Assembly (NCBI GenBank): GCA_964019425.1
Contig: OZ025781.1
Location: 1,060,501 to 1,124,500, forward strand
Source: Flectonema sp. DT1601
Lineage: Eukaryota > Euglenozoa > Diplonemea > Diplonemida > Diplonemidae
Direction: 5' to 3'
Length of the DNA: 64,000 nt
How positions within the stretch are numbered: the stretch's first letter is position 1; each line of letters starts with the position of its first letter. The notes beneath the pieces were generated by a model. It was given only the letters and a program-made list of their open reading frames with translations. It made no database searches and was not told the DNA's origin. Position numbers and translations under genes: made by a program. Below, piece by piece: positions 31,342 to 42,825 of this stretch.

Positions 31342-34274
31342 TTTATTAGAGCGAGGGGGGTTTTACTGATAACCTGCAACAAGATAGTTATTAAAATAAA
31401 GTAAACTAATACTAACTAAAAAGCAGAAGACGAATCAGCGTTCGAGTTAGACGTCATTGAAGAATAGCAGCTGGTTTTGTACCACCTGACTTGTTGCGTT
31501 ATTGGGTTACAAAGAAGACTGCCAGGCAGACATCTGCTGGAAATAAGCAGTAATTTTAATTTCCTTTTGAAATTTTTTTTTATCGTAACACCAGCGATAT
31601 GCATAGTAGCCCTCTAAGGGTCCGCTTATCTCACAGAAAAAACAAGACCTCCCTAAATCAAACTACTTATGGAGTATTATACACGTCGTAGTTCAAGAGA
31701 CTAGTGGTCAGGATGCCTTTTCAGTGAAACACAGACCCTTGCTGCTGTCTCCTTAGCAGAGACGTCTCACGAGTGTAGAAAAGGTAAAACAAACCACACA
31801 AAAGGGGAATCCAACGATTTGCTGAATTTCAAAACACAATAAAATAAAACGAAACTCACAGATGCGAGTTTCGGGCACCAAAGTAACATAAAGACCTGAA
31901 GTATTTATGTCTTTTTTTTTTTTCTTTTTTTTGTTTGCATATTTATTCATAAAAAAGCGATACCATAAACAATATTGCATTCAGAGGAACGTGACACGTG
32001 GCTATCCACGTCGTGCACTACCCAGAATATTATATGATACACAAGGAGTCTTTTTTGATGAGTTGATTGTGGAAAAAAAAAAAAATGAATTCCAACTATA
32101 CAAATAAAAATGAAACATAACGACAGCTACTATCTTGTTAAGCAATCATCATTTCTCTAAGTTAACATTGTCTTGTTCGCATTGATACACAATCACTAAC
32201 GTAATGCAATTCACACGCACGACTAATAACTTTTTTCACTTGTTGAAAACAGTAAGACAAAAACAACTTTAAAAAAAAATATGAAGTCGTCGCAATACCA
32301 CTATCGAAAAGTAGCAAAAAAAAAATAAAGGGCTTGGGATGATATTTTTTTTTTTTTTTTATATCAACTAAGACAAAAAGATAATCGGCATTGCCTTTAC
32401 TAGTATAAATATAATGATGTCAGAAGTATCTGACAAAAAAAAAGAACGGGGGGAAAGAACATCGCTAAAAAAAAAAAAAAGGTGGTTGGTTAAAGAACAA
32501 GAATATAATGGGAAAATCACTAGCGAAAATCTAAACACACTCAATAAAAAAATAACACAGCTCACCCTCGGTCTTGTTTGAGCACAAGCATGCGTGTCAC
32601 TTGTCTTATCGATCTTCTAAATCTCAAGTGTCTGATAACCTTCTTATGCCACTCACGATGACTTGAATATAGAACTGTTTAAATTCAATAAAACAAGATG
32701 ACAATGTAAAAAACAGAACGCAAAAAAAAAGAATATTATCGGAAAAGCAACCATCTGTCTCTATAATTCTCAAGGCTCTCCAGACCGAGAGTACGCTGAT
32801 GACTACAACCAACACATCCAAAACAAGAAAATGGTATATTCGAATGAATTACCTTAAAAAAATGAAGTCACCCGAATGTACATCGATCAAAGGAAGGAGA
32901 GGTGAAATTATAAGTTGATAAACGTCACAAATTATAACTAAAAAAAAAAAAAAAAAATTATACTTTTTAAAAACAGAGAACACCGACACAACGATGGGTA
33001 TTTTCTATTATTAATATAGCGAAGGAGGTACAAGAAAGTCTAGAGAGGAAGAACTTTCAAAAAAAAAAGGGGGGAAAAGACTGAAGTATACGTAAGCAAA
33101 GGCAAAGAATACCTGTCGTGAATAAGCAGCAGAACCATGCAGGTGCTGACCGCGAGTGAGACACTCATAACCACACCACTAGCAAATCTTCTACAGCGCC
33201 AAGCGACATGCGGATCTTTTGGTTGAAAGAATGGCGCAAAAAATGCTAGTAAAGGAGTATGACTAATGGTGGAATGAGTTTTTGTTTTGCCCATCTCAGG
33301 GTTAAAAGTAAGGAGAGTCTAGCACGTGTTAGCGCTGTTTTTCATCCCGACAACAACTTGTTTGGACCTTGGGGGGACAAAAAGAGAAAAAACGGAGAGA
33401 ACCACACCCACAATCCAAAACTGTCAATCAGTGGATCTTTAGGATGCGTTCAGTAAGGCAAGAAAAACAAGAAAATAATGATAAATAGAATCGACTAGTG
33501 TGAGAGGAAAGATAAAAACTTAATTTCGATAAGAGCTTTATAGCATGTTTCGCAGTACCACCTTGTAGTTCTGCAGTTGCCTTCCTAAGCTACAGTCACA
33601 TACTAAAAGTAAATTATTTGATTCTCCAAAGAGCCAAATCGTTTACACTATCGTAACGATTCTCTTTTACTTTGAAGAACTTTTTTTTTTACACACAAGA
33701 AACAAACCAAACCTCCGTTAGGAAGCTTGAATAACATAAAAACCAATTTCTAACTAACTCGCCTAGACCGAAGAACTCTAGAACTCTAAAAAGGGACCTG
33801 CTAACAATATTAATAATTATGACTCGTATCGTCGTCACTGATACTCGACGTATACGGTTGCTCCATACATAAAAAGTGGCGTTGGAAAAGTAGTTACTTG
33901 GTCCCCAAGGCGCAGTCAATAAAAAAAAGAAGGCTATTTTCTTCCTTACACTCAACAACACAATATCCAGCACATTTGGAGGAAGACACTGCCGGGAAGG
34001 GCAGAGCAACCGCAGGCTGGGAACTAAAAAGAGAAGTAACTGATTATAGAGAGGAGATCACTGAGCGACTTTACAGCAAGTACGAGATGGATCTATACAG
34101 TGATGCCAATGGGGAATAGGGGAGGTAATTATTACTACAACTAAACAGTCTTTATACTTGCCCTTCTCAATTGTTCAAAAGATAACATTATCCGGAATGC
34201 GGCGCAGTGAAGGAATAGGACTCGCAAAGCCGTAAGATTCTTGAAAGAATTTCATTTTCATGTGAGTTTGCAAC
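31342..34274. other. 2.9-kb intergenic region, no supported gene
   Basis: No gene on either strand that I can support. Contains several A/T runs (for example 31911-31931 T, 32345-32360 T, 32940-32957 A). A GC-richer stretch at about 33945-34123 on the + strand is open and ends in TAG, with charged sequence (ITERLYSKYEMDLYSDANGE), and might be a fragment of a mobile-element ORF. It may be the border between two transcription units, but no direction change is seen. Confidence 0.4.
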
Positions 34275-37200
34275 CTACACATTCACATTTGTTTCCTGTG
34301 GATTTGGAGGTGCAGCGAAGTTTTCATCAGACATGATTTCCATCATGTCTTGCAAAGATACGGCTTCAGACTTCTTCTTCCTAAACACAAAAGCAGCAAT
34401 CAGTCCTCCGCATACCAGAACTATAGCTAAAGCAATGAGTACCCAAAGCCACCAATTACTACTCGAGTCGTCATTACTATCTCCAGCTGATCCCTTTGGA
34501 GGTGCATATGTCATCCCATCCGGAAGTGCTGTTGGAACTATAGTTTCCCCATCTGGAAGTTGTGTAGGCACCGCCGTTGGTACAACACTATCACCAGCAC
34601 CTAACGGACTCTTAGTTTCTGGTGATAATGATTTTCCAGGTGGTGCGGTTGGGATCGCAGTTGGAATCGCTGTTGGGGGTGCATTAGTTTCCGGTGCTAA
34701 GGATTTCCCAGGCGGTGCAGTTGGGATGGCAGTTGGAACAGCTGTCGGGACGGCGGTCGGTACCGATGTAGGAGGAATTGGTGCGAGTGACTGTCCAGGT
34801 GGTGCAGTTGGTACAGCGGTTGGAATGGCCGTTGGTACGGCGGTTGGCACAGCAGTAGAGCCTGCGGTAGGGACAGCAGTTGGAGGAATAGGTACCAAAG
34901 TCTGACCAGGAGGCGCTGTAGGAATAGCAGTCGGTACAGCAGTCGGTACAGCTGTGGGCACGGCTGTAGGAATAGCAGTTGGCACAGCAGTAGGGACGGC
35001 AGTTGGAGGAATTGGCACCAAAGTCTGACCAGGAGGCGCTGTAGGAATAGCAGTTGGCACAGCAGTCGGTACAGCTGTGGGAACGTCTGTTGGTAAAGCG
35101 GTAGGAATAGCAGTCGGAACTGCGGTGGGGATAGCAGTTGGCACAGCAGTAGGGACGGCAGTTGGAGGAATTGGTACCAAAGTCATACCAGGAGGTGCTG
35201 TAGGAACAGCAGTTGGTATGGCAGTCGGCACTGCAGTAGGCGCCATGGTAGGAATTGCGGTTGGCATTGCTGTAGGAACTGCCGTTGGTACTGCGGTAGG
35301 CACAGCGGTAGGAATCGCTGTTGGTACAGCTGTTGGAACCACAGTCGGTGGGACTGGGACTAACGTCTGCCCAGGAGGGGCTGTCGGCACAGCAGTTGGA
35401 ATAGCAGTGGGCACTGCGGTAGGAACCGCAGTTGGTACTGTCGTTGGGACTGCCGTTGGTACCGCAGTAGGCACGGCAGTAGGCACGGCAGTAGGCACGG
35501 CAGTTGGAATTGCAGTAGGAACAGCAGTAGGTGACGATGTCGGAATTGCAGTCGGGGCTAGAGTCAGTCCACAGACTGGAGGATCAACTGCACAAGGACG
35601 ACACGCAGGTTGTGATGCACTGTTATCAACAAATGGAATATTTAAACTCTCACAAATCAACTGAGCTGGGTGCTTAGTAGGTCCTGGGTTAGCAGATGGT
35701 ACGGCAGACATCCAGTCGATAAAGGTGTATGCGTACCCTCCATTGTCATCTTTTCCACCCCAAACTATCTGCAGTCCATCTTTTACTTCAATTGTTACGG
35801 TACTTTGTATCTGTGCGATTCCAACGTTCTTAGAAGAGTAGTTGTCTATTGCCTTCACTCCATTTACTACGACATTATACTTGTCGTTGTATAACTTAGC
35901 AGGAACACCTACAGCAACAGTGACATCATAAGTTCCAGGGTTAAGAGGGTACTTAAAAACATTGTCTCTACCATAGTCATCATACAAGTAAGAGTTCCAC
36001 AGATCATCAAATCCACCCGAGCGATAAGCAGATTTGATGATAGCGCTGTTGCCGATGTTTTGTCCTTCCCAACCAATACCAGTATTCGCATCAAATGCAT
36101 TCCAACCCATTTTTATCCATGTGGTTCCATTAACTACAAGTGGGTCAGCTGTTGGATCTCCTGTTGGGTTTTGGAAGTTTATGTACAAAGGTGCTGGTGG
36201 TGGTGCTGGTGGTAATGTCATTTCAGGAGGTGATGGTATACTACCTTCGAGGTATAATCCAAGTTGGTGTCTCATTGACATGAATGCATCATCTTCAGTC
36301 GTCCAGCTGGTTAAACTTTTTGCCACAGAGTAAGATGGTGTGTCCGCGCCTGTTAAAGTACATGGCTTTGGATGTTTTTTTCCATTCGCTAACCACAAGT
36401 ACTCATAGTCTTCCCATGCTTCTCTGAACAGTTCAAGACGTACGGTGGGGTTTTGATTATTAAACCAAGTGTTTGCTTTATAATACCAGTATCCCTTTGT
36501 ACGAATTGACCAAGACAGAAACCCCCAAATCCTGGTATGCATTCCCTGGTTAGTAGTCTTTGTAGGGTTAGGGTATGGATCTGTGTCTTGAGGAAGACTG
36601 TACAACCAAACCTCTTCATCTGGAAGTCCCTGCTCAAGACGTTTCCAAGCATATGTCTGATTGTATTCCCTTAGTGCTGAAGCCCAAATATCGTATGCAC
36701 ATTGTTCTGCAATCTCCGGTTTTGGTTCTTCACTGACACAGATTCGCAGTTTTGGTGCCACACTACGAGCCAAGTTACAAAGAAAGACTGCTGTCTCGTC
36801 ATCAGCTGCGTCTTGTGGTTCGTTCATTGTGTAGTAAAATACTTTTTTCTCATAACCGTTGTCAACAACGTATTTACCAAACTCTCTGATGTAATTCTCC
36901 CACTGAGTGTTGTAGGCTGCTGTACCCTTCGGATCAGGACCAACACTAGCACCACAAAAGCTAGTTGGACGAGGGGTGTTGTTATTAACAAATTGGACTC
37001 CCATGTGAACTGGAAAACCAGCACAATTCCAACCTTCACCTTTGATGAATTTTGGAGCCAAGTGGTGTAAGCTGTATGGAGGTTGTTCATTCGGTTCATC
37101 AGTGAATTTACTACACTGGTCAGGATTGCTTGTAGTATCCCAAGCTACTTGGTAATTGAATCCACTAGGCCATGTTGCTCCACCTTTTGGAGTCATTCGA

Positions 37201-37850
37201 TGCTCAAATAAGAAATCTTTTACTTCGTCTGGTCGAGAACCTCCATTTGATAAAACATCATTAAACCCTATAGTCATATGATTAACGTAGTTAATATCGG
37301 CTGATATCTGAAAGTTGAAAAAATACATCTCAACAGGAATGGTTGGGATCGTTCCTGATGGTGGTGTTAGTTTTAAAGTTCCCATTTGCGTTCCTGTTGA
37401 TGTCACATCATGTGCAACGTAAACAGTAATCCATAACACAGTATGTTTATCACTGCCAGTTAACGTTATTGAACCAGTGATGGTTCCTGTGGTTGCGCTT
37501 GCTGAAATTGGAGTTAATTTATCTAACAATCCATCTGTGTAGCCTCCAGTGTGAAATGAAACTTTTGTTACGTCAGGAACACTAAATTCAAATTGACAAG
37601 CTCCTCCAGTTTTACTTTTAATTATAACTTGAATTGGTTCGAATTCGTTACGAGCAGCACTTAGAAATAGATTTGTCTTTGATGAAGAAGGAACAACATG
37701 ATCATCAGTAATCTTATGAGACACGGCTGTTGTCCAAACAGTGTTTGATGCGTCTGAGTGAACTGTGTAGCTGTAATCACCAAAACTAGCCGTGTGACCC
37801 AACCCCGTTGCGAACAACCAAAAAACTGCAATCGTTTGCAGTAGTTTCAT
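34275..37850 (-). CDS. Surface glycosidase-like protein (GH123/DUF4091-like + malectin-like + PT-repeat stalk + TM), 1191 aa
   Basis: Signal peptide 1-19 (LLQTIAVFWLFATGLG). Residues about 30-530 resemble DUF4091/GH123: YYTMNEPQD and WGFLSWSIRTKGYWYY, followed by FREAWEDYEYLWL, the usual close of the module. About 555-735 is a malectin/CBM-like beta domain (INFQNPTG, TYDVTVAVG, YAYTFIDWMS). About 755-1110 is a stalk of PTAVPT/PTAIPT units broken by PPGQTLVPIPP spacers. A single membrane span (NWWLWVLIALAIVLVCGGLI) precedes RKKK and a 40-residue tail. Topology: type I, with the enzyme domain outside. Substrate unproven; GH123 members act on N-acetylgalactosamine glycans. Acceptor TTCGAACAG 14 nt upstream of the ATG. 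GH29 gene next upstream. Confidence 0.85.
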   Translation of the reverse strand: MKLLQTIAVFWLFATGLGHTASFGDYSYTVHSDASNTVWTTAVSHKITDDHVVPSSSKTNLFLSAARNEFEPIQVIIKSKTGGACQFEFSVPDVTKVSFHTGGYTDGLLDKLTPISASATTGTITGSITLTGSDKHTVLWITVYVAHDVTSTGTQMGTLKLTPPSGTIPTIPVEMYFFNFQISADINYVNHMTIGFNDVLSNGGSRPDEVKDFLFEHRMTPKGGATWPSGFNYQVAWDTTSNPDQCSKFTDEPNEQPPYSLHHLAPKFIKGEGWNCAGFPVHMGVQFVNNNTPRPTSFCGASVGPDPKGTAAYNTQWENYIREFGKYVVDNGYEKKVFYYTMNEPQDAADDETAVFLCNLARSVAPKLRICVSEEPKPEIAEQCAYDIWASALREYNQTYAWKRLEQGLPDEEVWLYSLPQDTDPYPNPTKTTNQGMHTRIWGFLSWSIRTKGYWYYKANTWFNNQNPTVRLELFREAWEDYEYLWLANGKKHPKPCTLTGADTPSYSVAKSLTSWTTEDDAFMSMRHQLGLYLEGSIPSPPEMTLPPAPPPAPLYINFQNPTGDPTADPLVVNGTTWIKMGWNAFDANTGIGWEGQNIGNSAIIKSAYRSGGFDDLWNSYLYDDYGRDNVFKYPLNPGTYDVTVAVGVPAKLYNDKYNVVVNGVKAIDNYSSKNVGIAQIQSTVTIEVKDGLQIVWGGKDDNGGYAYTFIDWMSAVPSANPGPTKHPAQLICESLNIPFVDNSASQPACRPCAVDPPVCGLTLAPTAIPTSSPTAVPTAIPTAVPTAVPTAVPTAVPTAVPTTVPTAVPTAVPTAIPTAVPTAPPGQTLVPVPPTVVPTAVPTAIPTAVPTAVPTAVPTAMPTAIPTMAPTAVPTAIPTAVPTAPPGMTLVPIPPTAVPTAVPTAIPTAVPTAIPTALPTDVPTAVPTAVPTAIPTAPPGQTLVPIPPTAVPTAVPTAIPTAVPTAVPTAVPTAIPTAPPGQTLVPIPPTAVPTAGSTAVPTAVPTAIPTAVPTAPPGQSLAPIPPTSVPTAVPTAVPTAIPTAPPGKSLAPETNAPPTAIPTAIPTAPPGKSLSPETKSPLGAGDSVVPTAVPTQLPDGETIVPTALPDGMTYAPPKGSAGDSNDDSSSNWWLWVLIALAIVLVCGGLIAAFVFRKKKSEAVSLQDMMEIMSDENFAAPPNPQETNVNV
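34560..35565 (-). repeat. PTxxPT tandem repeat (coding stalk)
   Basis: Tandem 12-nt units encoding PTAV/PTAI, punctuated several times by a longer spacer encoding PPGQTLVPIPP. Inside the GH123-like gene; a likely O-glycosylated extended stalk. Codon usage for the same amino acids varies between units, so the array is not freshly expanded. Confidence 0.9.
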
Positions 37851-38402
37851 AGTATTTGAAGTACCTGTTCGAATAGTTAATCATTCATTAGAATTACTTG
37901 ACTTTTATTTTATTACTTTTTTTTTCAAAAAAAAAGTAAATTTAGGCAAAAAAAACTGCAGCTTTTTTTTTTTTTTTTTTTTTTTCAAATATTTATTTTT
38001 TGTTTGAAAACGTATTTTTTTCTGAATTCAAAGAAGAGAAATACGACTCGTAAAACAAAATAAAGGCACCAACAAAAAAAAAAAAAAAAAAAAGCCAAAC
38101 CACACAAACCCGTGCCGAGAGCGGCATGCATAATCGTGAACAGGAGTGTGGATAAAGTCAGTTGAGTTTCCCTTGTTTGGAAGCCATCGTAAACAAACGA
38201 ATGGACAATCTATCTACGAGCAATACGTCAGCACAGTCAGTACATAAGTGTTTGGCTATAATAGCGGGAGAGATCACGAACAAATAAAGTAATAAGTAAA
38301 AAAACAAAAAAAAAGGCGTTAACATTAATCACAGAAAGAAAAAAAAGAGGATATTTATATTTATTTTTTTTTTTTTTTTCCCCCTTCAACGTTTGACACG
38401 AA

Positions 38403-38436
<34 letters not shown>

Positions 38437-38932
38437 ATTCGCAGTCTTTTTTCTTCAGAAGATAGAATCACCTTCAAATATAAGAACTGCAGTTGATTTT
38501 GGATGCTAATATTAAGACGAAATGAAAACAAGCGGAAATAGCTCTTTCTCAACTCTGGAGAGATTCACAGTCACTCACAGAAGAGATGAACAACACTCAC
38601 ACCTGCCAATATTTAACGAACACAGCTAGAATAAAAATAAAACAACATGAAATACACATATTCCAAGGGGGGGTCTTGCACGCGATTCCGTTTATATTAA
38701 GCTAAAAAAGCCCTATGCACATCAGCACGCGTCAATTGCAGACAACAAGAAGAAGACGTAAAAAGAATGTAATCTGTATAATGAGATTTACTTTTCGTGT
38801 AATTCTTTTTTGCGATCGGTTGAGAAGATGTGGATTATCAAAAAAGAGAGCAGAGAAAGAATTTAACGTTTGAAATTTTCCCCAACATGTGCCAAGGTGC
38901 TAGGATTGTATAATAAAAAGAAGCTTTATTGA
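37851..38932. other. Intergenic, homopolymer-rich
   Basis: No gene. T run at 37963-37985, A run at 38073-38093, T run followed by an A run at 38366-38432 with a short spacer, able to pair with each other. Confidence 0.45.
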
Positions 38933-40309
38933 TTAACAATTTTGACGATCTTGCCAATCAAATGCCTGAACACTTGAGATTGTCGGGTTTGAATCGAATG
39001 AAGTAACGGAGAGAGTTAGAATATCTCCATTCATAAAAGGAGATGATTTTACGATGTTTACAAATCTCTTTCTACCCAAACTAATTGAAGTTGTGAGTAC
39101 TTCTGATCCTTGACGTAAAGTCCAATCATTTATCTTCTGTCCATCAGTAACATTTTCCATTATCACAAAAGTAACATTCTTTGATCCAGATGCCGGCAAC
39201 TTCGATATCGCTGATGCCGAGAATGTAAAGGTTGTGTTGCTTCCCTGTTGAGCTGCTGTTGGAGTGAATTTATCACCAGCTGGGGTTTCAAAGATACACT
39301 TGATGGCATCTCCTAACTTCTTGTACGCAATAACATCTGACTCAGGGATAGCTCCAGTAGAATCTGGTGCGACGTTAAGAATTAAATTCGAAGAACGACC
39401 AACAGAAGTGATGTAGTTTGAAAGCAATTCAGAGTGTGGTTTCGTGTATTGCTCAGTGTTATTCCACCAGAACCAATAGTGCTCACGTAGAACAGTGTCA
39501 GTTGAAGGAGGGAGGTAAGTGGAACAAGTCGGATCTCCAGTTGTGCTTCCTGTTGATGCAGCCCAGGAAGGTATTGGCATAACGCCCTCTTCGTTACCCA
39601 TCCAACGAGAACCAACATTCCTCTCAAACGGAATACAACTGTGACAAGTAGCCTTTGGTGCGTACTTCTCAACTACTCCTGCGATAGAAGGAGTTAAGTC
39701 AGACCTCACCCCTCCGTCAAACCAGATTTGGTCAACTTCTCCGTACTGAGTTAGTAACTCCTCCACCTGCTGACTGGCTATTTTATCGAATTGTTGTTGA
39801 GTGTAGTTCTTACCTCCTAATGGAGGCCAACCTACTTTAAATTCATTTACTCCAAGGTACCAGTTGTAGTGAGTAGAATAAAAGAATCCCAATTTAATAC
39901 CATACTTCTTGCATGATGCGGAAAGCTCAGCGATGACGTCGCGACCAAAGCTACCAGCAGGTAAACTGAAGCCATGAACAGAAGTGTTCCAGAGTGCGAA
40001 TCCAGTCATGTGATCAGCTACCATCACTATGTGTTTCGCACCAAATGACATAGCTACTTCAACCCATTTATCGGTGTTTAACTGCTCAGGTCTCCATTGT
40101 AATGCTGTCTCCACAGTTGGTACATTTCCCAACTTTTGACATTTCTGTGTCGACGCACCAGGATGGCTACTTGGTAGGCACATCGTCTGCAAATTCCATG
40201 TAAACATCGCCCCAATCTCCATGTCTGTAAACACTAATTGCTCTGCTGATGGCTTTGCCAGACCATTGGCAGCCGAGATGACTGCTAAAATAATAATTGC
40301 TGCTCGCAT
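38933..40309 (-). CDS. Secreted alpha-L-fucosidase (GH29), 458 aa
   Basis: Hydrolyses terminal alpha-L-fucose from glycans. Signal peptide 1-17 (IIILAVISAANGLA). The catalytic barrel follows: MFTWNL, FGAKHIVMVADHMTGFALW (a GH29 landmark, with variation at the usual KHHDG), DVIAELSASCKKYGIKLGFFYS, and QIWFDGG (194-200) where Asp198 is the expected nucleophile. SNLILNVAPDSTGAIPESD closes the barrel, then a beta-sandwich C-terminus. No membrane span, so soluble lysosomal or secreted. A textbook acceptor (TTTTCCCTTTCAG) lies 14 nt upstream of the ATG. It is next to a second glycosidase-like gene. Confidence 0.93.
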   Translation of the reverse strand: MRAAIIILAVISAANGLAKPSAEQLVFTDMEIGAMFTWNLQTMCLPSSHPGASTQKCQKLGNVPTVETALQWRPEQLNTDKWVEVAMSFGAKHIVMVADHMTGFALWNTSVHGFSLPAGSFGRDVIAELSASCKKYGIKLGFFYSTHYNWYLGVNEFKVGWPPLGGKNYTQQQFDKIASQQVEELLTQYGEVDQIWFDGGVRSDLTPSIAGVVEKYAPKATCHSCIPFERNVGSRWMGNEEGVMPIPSWAASTGSTTGDPTCSTYLPPSTDTVLREHYWFWWNNTEQYTKPHSELLSNYITSVGRSSNLILNVAPDSTGAIPESDVIAYKKLGDAIKCIFETPAGDKFTPTAAQQGSNTTFTFSASAISKLPASGSKNVTFVIMENVTDGQKINDWTLRQGSEVLTTSISLGRKRFVNIVKSSPFMNGDILTLSVTSFDSNPTISSVQAFDWQDRQNC

Positions 40310-40560
40310 TGTTTTGCTGCTTACTGAAAGGGAAAATTAATTTGTCACTTCACTTTTATTTAATTTACTTGCCGCGACTGTATTATAATTCTGCAGAAAA
40401 GAGAATTCAGAATATTTTTTGTATAAAAAAAAAGAGAACAACAAAAACTGCTCAGAGACAAAACGAATCGAAGGAAGGGACTGGGAACGAACGGTAAGTT
40501 AAAAGGCACAGTAAAGCGATAATGTTTTTGTTTAAGTTAGGAAGTGTAGTATAAACATTA

Positions 40561-42699
40561 TCAATGCATTTCAAGCAGACTTTGTGCGGAAGCCAGCAAC
40601 GCTTGATTGCCGACGAAGTATTTACGACAAGGAGGATTAAGCCAACATTTTGTTACAACCTTTTTTAAACGCTCATTATAAATGGTTATTTGCATTACTA
40701 ATCTCGAGGTAAGATCAGCAGAGAGTGACGGAACTTGAGGACAATTAATTTCACTAAACGCACAAGGCAATTGCCTAGTCCATTTTGAACCGAAATCCTC
40801 AACACAATGGATTATTGCCTTCTCATCGATTGTAGCACGACGCGCATCATATTTAGCAGTGTCTCGTAGAACTAATCCTCCCTCCTGTTCTGATGAATCT
40901 TTTTCTGGAGCTGTTTCAGTTTCAGTTTCAACGACGGATCTCATTCCACGTTCAGCCTTTGTAATTGTTCCGATGTAGTTAGGGAAGTATTCATCTATGA
41001 GAAGCTCTACTAAGTTAGATTTAGACTGAACCAAAGCATTGTCTACCATCACAAAGTCAATATGATTTGGGTCAATTTCATGATTCTCCCAAGTTGATCG
41101 AATATGATGTAAATTATGAGCATTAAATAAATGAGTTCCTCTGGCTGATAGTGATGATTTACTGTTTAGCAATCTCATGATTTCAACTAGAATCGTACTA
41201 AGTTGTGATGATAAAACTGCTATTCGATCACCGTGTTCAGTAAATGGATTCTTATCAACAAGACACTCATAGTGTGATTGAGAACAAAACATTTTTAACA
41301 AATTTCCACTAAAAACTGCGTATCTCTGAGTTGCTGGAAGAACAGTGCTGGGGGTGATTCCTTTCAATAGACCAACAGACTTATTCGCCTCTGAAAGAGC
41401 AACAGTGTTAGCCTTAACTACAACACTAAGCTGAGACCATAGCATCATTAGCACTGCTTCGTAGTAACCTGAAAGACATGGGATTTTTCTCTCTTCCATG
41501 GTGGCACGAAATTGAGTTACGAGTCTAATACAAGTCATTAGAGCTAAATAATCAAATTGTGTAGGTACAGCAGCGTGGACTGTATCTCTGAAGGCTGTTA
41601 TGACTTTTAAAAAGATTGGAATGTACAATCCTGGGTCTGAAAAGAAATCATACGAGAATACATATTCAGAAGTTACAACATCCATCAACATCACGTGCTG
41701 TGACCTGAATAGATCTTCGTATGCATATGTCCGACCTTTTTCTAAACTCGTAAATGGAATTACGATCGGCTCTCGCAATCTCTCGAGTAGATTAGTTCTC
41801 GTTTGATTAAACTTAAAGAAACCAACTGCATCATCTCCTTTCTTTGGAACTGTTGTAATTACATCTTTATTAGATATAAAGTGTTTTTCTAACTTCATTA
41901 AACAAACCAAGAATGATTTACTCCTCTTAAAATAAACCTGTGATAAGGTAGAGACGTATACATCTTTAATTTCCTGTGCTACTACCGGACTGTTTAGTAA
42001 CAGATAAGACATTAGTGGTTTGTATTTCATCATTCCAGTTGTTCTTGAGGATCCTCTGATTATGGAGATGTTCGTCATCGGTCTGGCGAGTGATTGAACT
42101 TTTTCAATTAAAAAAGACCGAATCTTACCCGACAGTAACAACGCTAAATTGTCCAGACAAGGTCGGAGTTCTTGAGCAACAGCTGTGCCTGGATGGCTAT
42201 TGATGACGGTTGATGATTTTGAGATTCCTGCTAAATATTTAACATACTTCTCATTTATTTCAGCTTTTTCCAATTCAGCTATGACATTAGGCTGGATGAC
42301 TGCTCTTGATAATATAGCAGAAACGTGTTCTTCGATATGTTTGCTGTGTTCAAGTCGGTATTGCAGAGTTGTTACTTCATTCTGCATTGTTTGGATGTCT
42401 GAAGTTACTTTCGTAATTCCTTCAGAGAAACCTTCTAAGTCTTTTTCCATAACGTCTAGCTCATGATCACATGTTGTCAATCCTTGATAAAGACCTATAA
42501 AACACTCTTGTTCGTTTATTGTTTTCTCAATGAGTTCTTCTTCAAGGTGTGATAGTTCTTCTTCTATCTGTTTGTTATATTCTTGTAGATCAATGTCCTT
42601 GTCGATTAGGTCTTCACAGACTTCTAGCTCACTTTTAAAATCCATATCAAGTAACATTGCTATATCATCATCAGAGAGGTCTTTAAAAACTCTTTTCAT
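40561..42699 (-). CDS. VPS52: VPS52, GARP/EARP tethering complex subunit, 712 aa
   Basis: Vps52 is a coiled-coil subunit of the GARP complex that tethers endosome-derived vesicles to the trans-Golgi network. Residues about 20-130 form the N-terminal coiled coil (EEELSHLEEELIEK). The helical core carries the family landmarks KYLAGISK, RPCLDNLALLLSGKIRSFL, MKYKPLMSYLLLN and YEDLFRSQHVMLMDVVTSEYVF (about 325-350). Length is within the family range (650-725). A TTATTTCCACAG acceptor lies about 42 nt upstream of the ATG, followed by an A-rich leader. Identification is from remembered family motifs. Confidence 0.85.
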   Translation of the reverse strand: MKRVFKDLSDDDIAMLLDMDFKSELEVCEDLIDKDIDLQEYNKQIEEELSHLEEELIEKTINEQECFIGLYQGLTTCDHELDVMEKDLEGFSEGITKVTSDIQTMQNEVTTLQYRLEHSKHIEEHVSAILSRAVIQPNVIAELEKAEINEKYVKYLAGISKSSTVINSHPGTAVAQELRPCLDNLALLLSGKIRSFLIEKVQSLARPMTNISIIRGSSRTTGMMKYKPLMSYLLLNSPVVAQEIKDVYVSTLSQVYFKRSKSFLVCLMKLEKHFISNKDVITTVPKKGDDAVGFFKFNQTRTNLLERLREPIVIPFTSLEKGRTYAYEDLFRSQHVMLMDVVTSEYVFSYDFFSDPGLYIPIFLKVITAFRDTVHAAVPTQFDYLALMTCIRLVTQFRATMEERKIPCLSGYYEAVLMMLWSQLSVVVKANTVALSEANKSVGLLKGITPSTVLPATQRYAVFSGNLLKMFCSQSHYECLVDKNPFTEHGDRIAVLSSQLSTILVEIMRLLNSKSSLSARGTHLFNAHNLHHIRSTWENHEIDPNHIDFVMVDNALVQSKSNLVELLIDEYFPNYIGTITKAERGMRSVVETETETAPEKDSSEQEGGLVLRDTAKYDARRATIDEKAIIHCVEDFGSKWTRQLPCAFSEINCPQVPSLSADLTSRLVMQITIYNERLKKVVTKCWLNPPCRKYFVGNQALLASAQSLLEMH

Positions 42700-42825
42700 T
42701 TTTTTTTTTTTGTTGTTATTGTTATTGTTGTTTTATCTTTTACTGTGGAAATAATTAATAAATAAAAAAAAAGACGAGAGTATACCATTCGTAGAACAGA
42801 TTAGGTGTTCTTTTTAATAATCTAT

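Noticed and set aside
34333-35664. + strand Gly/Val/Ala-rich open frames
   Set aside because: Reverse complement of the PT-repeat stalk; repeats of this kind stay open in several frames.
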